Source of the DNA: Neptuniibacter sp. | Lineage (GTDB): Bacteria; Pseudomonadota; Gammaproteobacteria; Pseudomonadales; Balneatricaceae | Assembly (NCBI RefSeq): GCF_024231755.1 | Contig: NZ_JAAEQH010000333.1 | Span: 1 to 35,644 of the forward strand | Direction: 5' to 3' | Length of the DNA: 35,644 nucleotides | Notes under the pieces: model-generated | What the model saw: the letters and a program-made list of their open reading frames with translations, nothing else | Told to the model about the DNA's origin: nothing | Databases searched by the model: none | Translations under genes and position numbers: made by a program | In this document: piece by piece, positions 29,501 through 33,655 of the stretch | How the letters are laid out: every line of letters starts with the position of its first letter | Position numbering within the stretch: the first letter of the stretch is position 1

Positions 29501-29520
29501 ATAGAGGCTTGTGTTGCCAT
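17545..29520 (-). CDS. Giant (3991-residue) DUF4214/RTX-like surface protein, candidate S-layer protein or adhesin
   Basis: This is one uninterrupted 12-kb frame with a near-perfect AAGGAG site 8 nt before the ATG. There is no Sec signal. DUF4214-type repeats open the protein at about residues 5-135 (IYIAYYGRPADPAGLEAWA; LYNQLFDRDPESQEIIDAW). RTX-like turns (GxGxND/GDGDN) fill about residues 705-900. At least three, probably four, beta-rich modules of 500-560 residues follow to about residue 3425. RTX-like motifs recur near residues 3480-3515 (LGAGDDTATGGTGDDTF) and 3590-3630. The C-terminus has an EF-hand-like FDANLDGNIDGVI and ends LTGIDSDNFSAFDIIAS, as in type I secreted proteins. Composition is Asp, Thr and Gly rich, very poor in Lys and with only two Cys seen. 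The likely fate is type I export and calcium-dependent folding on the cell surface. A matrix-like S-layer, an adhesin or an ice-binding-type protein are the alternatives. No HlyB/D-type exporter is in the window. Confidence 0.85.
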   Translation of the reverse strand: MATQASIDQVQKIYIAYYGRPADPAGLEAWANALDDAGGDLSAIIDAFGTSPEAEARFGGLSSEETITTLYNQLFDRDPESQEIIDAWVDQLENNPAVTAQTIALDLLNGAKGQDAEVIANKFAVADRFTAAVDTEEGIAGYAGPSAVAYGVALLEPVDSSTNAEIYDVHTTVNALISPEGVFTLTENTVTTVTPAVDGEILTKMVTYWGFNPHSNDETDVDNLDGNDPSGNDNNLTNEGVSDGGVPASELLAYLGGLTGTDAGDADLLSLLSKFGIVDVIDDSGTTSLGQDNFNLGSVTNIGYVAGTDGDATGTLSVSYENDAGEIAQAEVQLGEYMHNLISDLIFDEEGNSRLFEVEVPVTSYWLEVSGDGINLATTTVSGVVGNVYVDAEGNPIEIPVVYGATDESSETSAHIPAILTTTVNNGGTEEEGYTTGANNTIVAARLDLLHGAYIDAGAGENTLEIDAKGYFAQPKELLNIQHISVENLPNIYTEVTTNGSGDWTDVDNGYPDLYFGDAVSGSEDSIIDISRAMDLETLTVSESDFDNLDTTLTDAGDLTIAGIRNGATVTLDGNFDSDTVSLHFRETADEGVNLVLHNVNMDETTLNLAHNAPVLNIESAGASNVIEDVDLGNINANLTHLNISGDAPLYIGQRDSSNGDIADAFAEEADVIIDASENTGGVSITFGEDSEFSGSLAFLGTEADDYLFADVNRAVTVTAGEGNDEYDIISNSDIVITAGDGNNSIEAAASGDGELENEGTVTVTVGDGQNDIYVSSTDAYTITAGDGDNRIEASGDFESGVTDADVHTIVVGEGQNEIDATGGLLSITTGNGDNEIDVTSSSLSITTGTGNDVIEATASGSGDQDATINAGEGNNTITVEGFEEVTVNVGAGDDALTIVGGDRDFASGTAISGDANFGSGSDLSGENGNETLITVDLGAGTNTLTLGADSGTNQSAITAIDGSTIAGENITLVVQTEADLTRADISGVTAVQMGNGDELTLTVSQFIAMGGSTSFSVIGESFNAQSNLNLVVDAAAVGADGSISLDELDIESLPRSIDLSFEITDGVQLELTAQQLHERVINEGINLYTDSNTDFQSGTVLITDAGLDFDPFNNNDQVRTSDAGANYLGGSLGSDFGADTDTIPDGVQRDEWGSNVLVDRVLNGYDRPVDAPSYSRLTIDTDTAGGSIGPFETIETFLRIVGDSDLEFVPVEGGIDDWGRPIPNAGSAIELASDTDGFLVDFSSVTGAVTNLTLGSFEKADGVYGNGDSNYVRVNVEINEEDGLATDVGEVGSLVQGLVSDGVQEYVVVDIDQHASGSGDVDFYTCETTKDLEVLGLQGNYGKTVNFLNTERGVEFLMEVAYDKGDGYVVGNILAEFARDDADAVVNVVGLNTLPAGEVQMVGNIATNNAETLTVNVTGGDTVIAALDTDTATSPTSAPGNSGGDATEVTLTADADLTITATLDDDVTSIDAAGVAGDLTVASAVDVPAGATDVDFTFVGAAGSTELTLTSSVTFSEDSSFTSAGDLTVVVDGATSTVDFTAADVTGIDALEIASGDSATLTIDQGYEIGGANISGEGSLTLIDLGEQPFSLADFDVTIASTTIRVVEADVVTLNPATDLTDVAVLQVVEGTTLNMTAAQYQQLDGTGTITVVDGSDAGTTVDLTTVTINITDLMQSDVEAGLDFTSVNAGTVTVTLAESVTIPADDGATNDVQTNLTNVDQWTVGDDMKLSAPEVSEFNGVDVIGGTNSTLEFTDTDNNGPSTPDTIDASGFDVDVLRVDEAYVAGQNIDELFQGLVERVSKAIFDQNGDVTAQDQTVTVEAGVTVGGSLEINRIEDDVEIQDLVLNLNGGSIIDGALILDSTDKNDGSDLLHAHLQSVTINSTGTEANEFSGTTQNIITGAITGAGSSAATQNNVLDITINADQVLDLQGGIVFTSAAGDDAFTLGDDTAAAATVTVNGTADVNLGAVNTTDTDVDSLTVNNAGTGSVSVTLTDANVEVADTDGTFDALAFTGSNINLLVTAATDVDLSDDDLSGVASITVGETDTDVAGSVTLTQAQYDATSVVNGTDDGAVATLNLVEFGAAPFDAPASGMDAIVITMAEGDITLDPATDLTGVTSINVIEGSTLNLTAAQFQQLAGTGTINVIDGSDAGTTAGDTGITVNITDLTQSDIWVDADGDGEQDAGEGFDLSGITVGTDGKITVTQSAAEATITLGSFDNEGLTTQALDLDVSSNLAGAEYIMGDNQTLELVDSTQADGLDVTGGADSSVVFRFDTLDPAQVTTSVPSIDVSAYDVTQLHTLNTMYNTANAALDGEQNVEVILANLPSAVELVITSDPLALGLVSARNRMVTIEEGVDVNGELVFNDIQQTVELTTLTIDFEGDASIMGDLRIPTVDEGVNLQAANFGTLTINSNGTSTNSITGDITAVAAGPVPTTATEQENSLLNVVINATSDFEIGTYAASDGEHTSGGDIIFTALEDSAVANLTIEGTGNVKMHGIDATDDDNNGTTPNVGDIGTVNIVNNAGTLTMTGGTAAISGDGVETINISGTGDVVLGNNDAITGGSASEGVDSDTLSTIDASGLTGDLDLGELSDIDSLDFTFTSGTGVTTLELDDTAFGDATNDLANSWSFDFSNAAAGSEMTIGSTITFANALTDAETSNALTIDMGANQLCIAANQDFTPLETLSITGTIVLKAGVDITLTAAQASGLNIIVDPSVITDADDDDFVLGDVPTVTITDLGTAEYDFTNILAGVPADAEAPVFTATLAENDVTLNENTVLGDVTIILDDLVDATTAANDELEGQTIRFNTQEQAERDIDVTNPGSGGANESSINVIWLMDPADITAPINTDAYDANITRVWFKEALADGANVEDLFTSLPDSILRVDFADLTDLASLLSSDAVNRVVELASFTSLPGGLTFNDGDFDEHLETLDIRMGGQVTTGDIVIDNIIDLGGTYDSDPAFTGVTLTSVLADDTGDLLAREGFDESENVKPNSVNTVGDIRVGTDNNFDLLNVTLNTGADEDTNDVSTSNESDANIVALAALYASINALTWATSDVATEAAQAALTTAAVTAGTITAAQKTAIDTAFDANLTAGDGSDLATAQAAAIAAGPSADVDVLTGTDLVVGDIEFDSEDEANDVATLTLQGANDITVASIDTDGIVNFSMDVGFFTGTLDPVMHLDGTNAWTMTDGEDGIGGAGDGNPATHIFTEVEGDELSIVNFSDTDDNITITFSEIDSNDDDLNNDGDAVDTLSEVDDGVDYNGDGDMEDTGITENLAFTYTASTGINNVTLDAVGANAPTLEADSTWTFNMAGAAAGSTLTIGDGVTLEPGSNLTINLGDDTTLVIDDSVDLTGVNLTITGNGGVLIPAGQTLTLTPAQVVAIPGNIYGEGTLIVDGNADDLAADWADNVRTYNVDLSQVDLTAADGADNVATTDDQLDTTLTAAGPLDDDGNAPADDTGYTVTGSGNVDVVIGSNLDDSFTLGAGDDTATGGTGDDTFNVDAGTDTITDLTGDAVDGGADDDALVVSAGATADVTTVGFVATAETSNAGTATITAADDATVDMTNASGPNGYTVVGSSADNSANTLIGSAFADTINGGDSAANDADDVDTLSGNAGGDTFQFNVNMGNTTSLALNTTQVNVDREEIQVTGVDSAAGSGDESLAVNYTINGAALSVTVDLSATDVESASAIAAAIASELQTNGSFISQAIVDPGDNTNVIVTAQTGYDLEITGFAAETGFTANPTAAVSEGVDVAQVVELTATGNPTTDDIYSVLATLNGGASIAGQHTAIGGDEADEVVDGIGGDFNANAGGTTIDVTDIDADGVVIFTDENADNGGFTLITDVTAAFGGSGASNNAGDHTTADIITDFVSGTDKVEFVTATDTNLGTGSGANYLEAAEVADETAADAAATTAFGNNAGTLQYYFTSVADIDGNAAADFDSDGDNADQFGMLYFDANLDGNIDGVILLTGIDSDNFSAFDIIAS
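19250..20970 (-). repeat. Giant-protein module C
   Basis: It opens with AYDANITRVWFKEALADGAN and VEDLFTSLPDSILRVDF, then RVVELASFTSLPGGLTFND, and ends with GQTLTLTPAQVVAI and GEGTLIVDG. An Ala-rich stretch (AALTTAAVTAGTITAAQ, about 20160-20400) is unlike the other modules and looks inserted. It also carries an Asp/Asn-rich calcium-type stretch near 19690-19790. Confidence 0.7.
20971..22645 (-). repeat. Giant-protein module B
   Basis: It opens with AYDVTQLHTLNTMYNTA and VEVILANLPSAVELVI, then RMVTIEEGVDVNGELVFND, which aligns with module A, and ends with GVDITLTAAQASGLNIIVD. Length is about 558 codons. Boundaries are approximate. Confidence 0.75.
22646..24215 (-). repeat. Giant-protein module A
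   Basis: It opens with GFDVDVLRVDEAYVAGQNID and ELFQGLVERV, continues with VTVEAGVTVGGSLEINRIED, then beta-rich repeats, and ends with EGSTLNLTAAQFQQLAGTGT plus VIDGSDAGTT. Boundaries are approximate, drawn from matching anchors. Length is about 523 codons. Confidence 0.75.
24216..25725 (-). repeat. Giant-protein module 0 (divergent copy)
   Basis: This approximate span follows the anchor YVRVNVEINEEDG (near 25710), with LVQGLVSDGVQEYVVVDI after it. It ends with EGTTLNMTAAQYQQLDGTGT and VVDGSDAGTT, which closely match the end of the next module. The first half is only weakly alike, so this copy is less certain. Confidence 0.5.
26800..27410 (-). repeat. RTX-like glycine/aspartate repeat block of the giant protein
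   Basis: About ten short units of roughly 18-28 codons carry a GxGxND or GDGxN core followed by an I/V-x-V strand (for example AGEGNDEYDI, AGDGNNSIEA, VGDGQNDIYV, TGNGDNEIDV, GAGDDALTIV). The pattern resembles calcium-binding RTX beta-rolls but with Asn often replacing the second Asp. Confidence 0.75.
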
Positions 29521-29591
29521 CTTTCAAACTCCTTAAGGATTATTTTTTTTAACGCTAATAAAAGGTCATATGACTAGTGGCCGAAGCCAAA

Positions 29592-29611
29592 GTACACATC
29601 CTAATGTGTAC
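29592..29611 (-). promoter_or_regulatory. Leader hairpin 1 of the giant-protein mRNA
   Basis: GTACACAT and ATGTGTAC pair perfectly around CCTA, about 72 nt before the start codon. The hairpin is in the predicted 5' untranslated region and leaves the ribosome site free. Confidence 0.6.
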
Positions 29612-29614
29612 CCC

Positions 29615-29642
29615 TAAAGCAAACCTTCCTAGGTTTCCTTTA
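29615..29642 (-). promoter_or_regulatory. Leader hairpin 2 of the giant-protein mRNA
   Basis: TAAAG-C-AAACCT pairs with AGGTTT-C-CTTTA around TCCT: 11 pairs and a single C-C mismatch. It lies three bases from hairpin 1 and close to the predicted 5' end of the mRNA, a position suited to protecting a long, abundant message from decay. Confidence 0.6.
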
Positions 29643-29664
29643 AAGTCTTCCAAGAGAGGCTAGC

Positions 29665-29693
29665 GTTATCCGCCTCCCTCAGCTTATTCTCAA
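29665..29693 (-). promoter_or_regulatory. Probable promoter of the giant-protein gene
   Basis: On the minus strand TTGAGA (29693-29688, 5 of 6) is 17 bp from GATAAC (29670-29665, 4 of 6). Transcription would start near 29658, leaving a leader of about 138 nt. The weak -10 fits activator dependence. Confidence 0.5.
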
Positions 29694-29725
29694 TTTTTAT
29701 TTAACCATGTGACTTTGTCTTTTCC

Positions 29726-29741
29726 TGTGATTCAGCTCACA
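29726..29741 (-). promoter_or_regulatory. CRP (cAMP receptor protein) binding site
   Basis: TGTGATTCAGCTCACA has both half-sites TGTGA and TCACA exact with the standard 6-bp spacer. Its centre is about 72-76 bp upstream of the predicted start, near the class I activation position of -71.5. It lies between the upstream operon's terminator and the giant-gene promoter. Confidence 0.75.
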
Positions 29742-29764
29742 GTCCCCTCAAAAGCCAAACAGCA

Positions 29765-29795
29765 CAAAAACCAGTTGCCCTATAAACAACTGGTT
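29765..29795 (-). terminator. Terminator of the polysaccharide operon
   Basis: On the minus strand AACCAGTTG and CAACTGGTT form a perfect 9-bp stem around a 9-nt loop, followed by a run of Ts (29770-29766). It insulates the giant gene from the acyltransferase operon; the distance from the acyltransferase stop is about 165 nt. I see nothing else in 29796-29959 beyond a short CGTTT-A-AAACG palindrome at 29857-29867. Confidence 0.75.
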
Positions 29796-29959
29796 AAAAA
29801 ATAAACAACATTTTGGATTTTAATACCAAATCCCTGTTCATCCTTTATACAACTAACGTTTAAAACGACAGTTTTTTTTAATTTCTCTGCGTAAAAGTAG
29901 TCTAAAGGTCAATAAATATCCACTGGCCCTAATACGCACATCTTGCGAGATTAAACCAG

Positions 29960-31120
29960 CTATCTGCGCTGGTCAAGGACCTGCCTGTATATTCTTTTCC
30001 CTGCACTGATTGCGGGCATTTCAATCCAACGATAAACCATGTAGGCCATTGTCAGTGCAAGAGAAAATGAGCAAACAATGTAACCTGTCAGACCTAATTC
30101 GAATGAAGATTGGCATACATTAGTATCCAAATCAGGCTGGCAAACAAATTTATCAACCATATATATTGCAACCGGGTGAAATAAATATAGCGAATAACTA
30201 ATCACCCCCAGCCAAACCAACCAAACAGTCCGCAACTTTAAAATTGAAATCCACAATATAAATAGCAGCACCGCTAAAACCACCGGCAACCCATAACGGA
30301 TTAATTCTAAGTTTTCCTGCTCTAAACCCATTATAAAAACATTAAAAGGTCTAACCATGAGCAATAACCATGCGACAACAATCAACATAGCAGGAAACCA
30401 GAACCTAATACTTTTTAACTCAGCTCCTGATACATTTTCACGAAAGCAAAATCCTGACAATGCACCAAAAAACATCACCGCCAGATACTGAGCATACTCA
30501 AGAATCATTGCAGCCCTGTTAATTTCTACCTTTATTATCTGCGCCAATTCAGGTTCTGTGACATATAAACGAAACAGTGCAAGCCCCATACAGAAGAAGG
30601 CAATCACTAAAATACGGTTATGTAAGCCCGCTAAAAATAGACACCCCAGCAGGAAGTAGAAGATCAGCTCAAGCTCTAGCGTCCAATACAGACCTATTAC
30701 GGCCTGATATCCAACAAGTTGAGGTAGCATAGAGAGGTTTAGTACTACATCCTGTAATGGAATGTGCTTATCGTAAAACCACCAGGTAGTAAGCACACCA
30801 AAAGGTATTGAAAGCCAGTAGGCCGGAAAGAGTCGGAAAAAACGCTTGATAGCAAAGCCTTTAAATCCTGACCACCCACTACCCCTCAAGCTAAGGGGTA
30901 TTACAAATCCACTGATAGCGAAAAAGATCACCACACCCATGCGGCCAGTATCAACACTGTGAATCAAATCATATAAAGGATAGGCAAAATCGGTTTTCTC
31001 CACCCGCCACATGGCAAAATGCTCTACCGTGTGCTGAACCACAACAAGGAGCACAGCGATACCACGTAGTGCATCCAGATGCAGAAGACGCTGCGAGGGT
31101 GTTTGTAAACTTGTGGACAT
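29960..31120 (-). CDS. Acyltransferase family 3 membrane protein
   Basis: This is an integral inner-membrane acyltransferase of the OafA/NodX/WecH type, which transfers acetyl or related groups to sugars of surface polysaccharides. The N-terminal signature LHLDALRGIAVLLVVVQH contains the catalytic His30. Next come MGVVIFFAISGFVIPLSL and FAIKRFFRLFPAYWLS, and about ten membrane helices cover the whole 386 residues. There is no C-terminal SGNH domain. It is the last gene of the wzm-to-acyltransferase operon, 72 bp after the GT4 gene, so O-acetylation of the exported glycan is likely. The SD (AAAAGG) touches the ATG and is therefore poor. Confidence 0.88.
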   Translation of the reverse strand: MSTSLQTPSQRLLHLDALRGIAVLLVVVQHTVEHFAMWRVEKTDFAYPLYDLIHSVDTGRMGVVIFFAISGFVIPLSLRGSGWSGFKGFAIKRFFRLFPAYWLSIPFGVLTTWWFYDKHIPLQDVVLNLSMLPQLVGYQAVIGLYWTLELELIFYFLLGCLFLAGLHNRILVIAFFCMGLALFRLYVTEPELAQIIKVEINRAAMILEYAQYLAVMFFGALSGFCFRENVSGAELKSIRFWFPAMLIVVAWLLLMVRPFNVFIMGLEQENLELIRYGLPVVLAVLLFILWISILKLRTVWLVWLGVISYSLYLFHPVAIYMVDKFVCQPDLDTNVCQSSFELGLTGYIVCSFSLALTMAYMVYRWIEMPAISAGKRIYRQVLDQRR

Positions 31121-31192
31121 CCTTTTATTCCAACTAACAATGACGAGTGACGGTATTATCTACTGTTTGAATGATCAATAAGAAACTATAGA

Positions 31193-32218
31193 TTAATCCA
31201 GCAAACGCTCAAGAACATTATCCCAAGCAATATTAGCCTTGTGATAGCCAGCGAGACCTTCGCGCCCCATCTCTTCCGACTTATGCTTGTTGAGCCATAG
31301 CCAGTCGATCTTTTCCGCCACCTGCTCAGGCTCAGGCTCAACCACAAAGCCATTTTCATCATGACGTACAAACTCCAAAGGGCCGCCGGAATCAGTACAG
31401 GTAATCACTGGCTTGCCTGACAACATAGATTCGAGGGTTATATAACCATAATCCTCATCAAAGGGACCAAAAAAAACACCCAGCGAGTGCGCATAACAGG
31501 TGAGCTTCTCAGCTTCAGTAATTCGCCCCAACAGCACCACCCTTTCATCCAGATTCAATTCTCGGATAAGACGAGCATAATAATCACGAAGCGAACCATC
31601 ACCAGCAATAAGAATTTTAACTGGAGTTGTAAGATGCGCCGCCGCTCTGATCAACAACTCTTGTCGCTTCAGACTCTCAAGCCGGCTCGGATAAAAAATA
31701 TAATCCCAGGATTCCGCCGAAAAGAACTGATCGGCATTATTTGGCGGGTGGTACAACGGCTCCGCGGTTAAACCATTATAGGTTTTAAGTCTCTCAGCAA
31801 CTCGGCAGGAGTTGGCAAACAGGCTATCTTTTTCACCTAGCACTTGAGCATCAAATTTCTCTACGCTGTTTTTTAGGCTCTTATCCGCTGGTGTAGCTCT
31901 GTTTTCATCATACAGCTCATAAACCGCGCGATGCTGATGCATAACCCAGATACTATGATTACTGTGTTGAACACCATAAACCGGAAACTGCAGACTAATG
32001 ACCTTGTCTATCTTTATGCCATTCAGATGCTCACAGTTATAGTTTTGGCAGTACTCCATCATGGATTCGATCGCATTCGCCGAACCTGCATTAAATGGAA
32101 ACTTGAGCGCAGAAGCCTGAATACCTTTCTTCTTTAAATTGGCTACCAGATTTTCAACATGAAACTCCGCACCGCCACTGATGTAGGGCACCTCATTTGC
32201 CGTCACCAAGACTTTCAT
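31193..32218 (-). CDS. Family 4 glycosyltransferase
   Basis: This 341-residue GT4 (GT-B fold) glycosyltransferase presumably builds the exported polysaccharide at the inner face of the inner membrane. It starts MKVLVTANEVPYISGGAEFH, the GGA loop of the acceptor domain. The donor domain has YIFYPSRLESLKRQELLIRA, VVLLGRITEAEKL and the retaining-type E-x7-E in EDYGYITLESMLSGKPVI near residues 253-262. Its ATG overlaps the stop of the methyltransferase gene (ATGA, 4 bp), showing translational coupling. Donor sugar is unknown. Confidence 0.88.
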   Translation of the reverse strand: MKVLVTANEVPYISGGAEFHVENLVANLKKKGIQASALKFPFNAGSANAIESMMEYCQNYNCEHLNGIKIDKVISLQFPVYGVQHSNHSIWVMHQHRAVYELYDENRATPADKSLKNSVEKFDAQVLGEKDSLFANSCRVAERLKTYNGLTAEPLYHPPNNADQFFSAESWDYIFYPSRLESLKRQELLIRAAAHLTTPVKILIAGDGSLRDYYARLIRELNLDERVVLLGRITEAEKLTCYAHSLGVFFGPFDEDYGYITLESMLSGKPVITCTDSGGPLEFVRHDENGFVVEPEPEQVAEKIDWLWLNKHKSEEMGREGLAGYHKANIAWDNVLERLLD

Positions 32219-33627
32219 TCTTCGCTCCCAGCAAAAGCGATCAAGGCATAATCCTGCGCACCATATAAATGGTGTTGGATTTCATGAGGCAGCTCTTTAG
32301 GCGCACGCATAGGATTAAGACGCAGAATTTCCGCCTCGCCAAACCCAAGGTATCTTACCAAATACTCCAGTGAAACAGGTGTCACTGGATTTCTATGGGT
32401 AGGATCGTGATAGAACAGGTGACCGCCGACCTGAAGGTTTTCCGGGTTAGGCGTTTCAAAGATTAATACACCACCTGGCACCAGCACTCTGCGTATCTCT
32501 TCCACAATCGAAAACAGAACAGCAAAGGGCAGATGCTCCACAATATGGAATCCAGTAATGGCATGCACCGACGCATCCGGCTTTTCTTTCAGGAAAGCCA
32601 AAGCATCATTAAGCTGCACATCCAGACCCGCATCCTGACAGATATCTACCATTACCGGGTTAAGATCAACACCAGAAGTCTGCCACCCCTGCTCCGCTGC
32701 TAACTTAAGCCACTCACCTCGCCCGGCTCCAATATCTATAACTACACCTGATTCATCGCCCTCCTCTAGAGCACGATTAATCACCGGAAGATACAAAGAC
32801 AAGCGTTGACGAATAAGCTCCTGACTACCGCGAAACTGATTTTCAAAAGCGATATAGAACTCTTCAAGACGCATATCCAACGGCGAGCCTGGCTCTGCCT
32901 GCTCAGCTAACAACCGATTCGACGACACTGATTGCTCTTCAAGGTTGCGACAGTACGTATTGAGCGTACGGTGATAAATACCGATTTCACTCTTAAGGAG
33001 GCTGGTCGCTTTTCTCGACTCTTTCAGCGCCTGATTTAAGGATGCTATCTCATTGTCACGCGCATCCAGGCAAGAATTCATCTCCGCCTGATATTGTTTA
33101 ATACCAGCAAACTGTAGCGGCAGGCTATTCCGACCTTCTGAAAGCGGTCGCAGGTAACGTACGTTGGCCCATTTCGCAAATCCAGAAATTTTCCTACCCA
33201 AACCACCTGTTTTAGCAACCAATGACCGATATAAAGTAGAGCAACGACGAAACCCTCTGAGGTGGACACCTCTGGTTTTAGCCTCTTCAGACGCGGCAAG
33301 CAGGTGCAACACATTGACTCGAAACTCACCAACCTTTAGTTCATTCAGGTAAGCCTCAAATCCTTCTGAGTCAGGCTCACGCCCTAGCAGATGCTGATAG
33401 GCCTGACGCACGAAATCTTCGTCACTTTCAATCCACAAGAATTCATTAATGTGGTAACGCTTTTTAAGCGGAAAGCTCAGATAACTTTGCTGATCAGGAA
33501 AAGGCAATACATTGCTTTCAAGTGCCGATTCAGAATGATCACTCACCTGATCAACCACTTCTGACATTGCCTCTGACTTGGACCTGATCCGCTGCACCAG
33601 CTCGGTAATAGATTCTTGTTGCGACAT
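32215..33627 (-). CDS. DUF4214 / coiled-coil / SAM-dependent methyltransferase fusion
   Basis: This 470-residue cytoplasmic protein has three parts. A DUF4214 domain covers residues 68-122 (DFVRQAYQHLLGREPDSEGF, the GREPDxxG core). A helical, probably coiled-coil, segment covers about residues 175-240. A class I methyltransferase forms the C-terminus (motif I VVIDIGAGRG at 295-304, then ITGFHIVEHLPF and DPTHRNPVTP). The TTG at 33648 gives 477 residues, but the ATG at 33627 has AGGGA 7 nt upstream and is preferred. Methyltransferases next to wzm/wzt can cap the non-reducing end of the O-chain, as WbdD does in E. coli O9a, and set its length. It lies 28 bp after wzt and overlaps the GT4 gene. 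DUF4214 here, as in the giant protein, is unusual. Confidence 0.85.
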   Translation of the reverse strand: MSQQESITELVQRIRSKSEAMSEVVDQVSDHSESALESNVLPFPDQQSYLSFPLKKRYHINEFLWIESDEDFVRQAYQHLLGREPDSEGFEAYLNELKVGEFRVNVLHLLAASEEAKTRGVHLRGFRRCSTLYRSLVAKTGGLGRKISGFAKWANVRYLRPLSEGRNSLPLQFAGIKQYQAEMNSCLDARDNEIASLNQALKESRKATSLLKSEIGIYHRTLNTYCRNLEEQSVSSNRLLAEQAEPGSPLDMRLEEFYIAFENQFRGSQELIRQRLSLYLPVINRALEEGDESGVVIDIGAGRGEWLKLAAEQGWQTSGVDLNPVMVDICQDAGLDVQLNDALAFLKEKPDASVHAITGFHIVEHLPFAVLFSIVEEIRRVLVPGGVLIFETPNPENLQVGGHLFYHDPTHRNPVTPVSLEYLVRYLGFGEAEILRLNPMRAPKELPHEIQHHLYGAQDYALIAFAGSEE

Positions 33628-33655
33628 GCTTATCCCTGTTAAGCCCAACCCATAG

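Noticed and set aside
29551..29667. AACGCTA (29551-29557) and TAGCGTT (29661-29667) closing the giant-gene leader into a cloverleaf
   Set aside because: The outer arm overlaps the predicted -10 box, so it would not be in the transcript.
29857..29867. CGTTT-A-AAACG palindrome as a second site for the TrfB-like regulator
   Set aside because: It differs from the autoregulatory palindrome, is short, and lies in the 3' flank of the acyltransferase gene behind a terminator rather than at a promoter.
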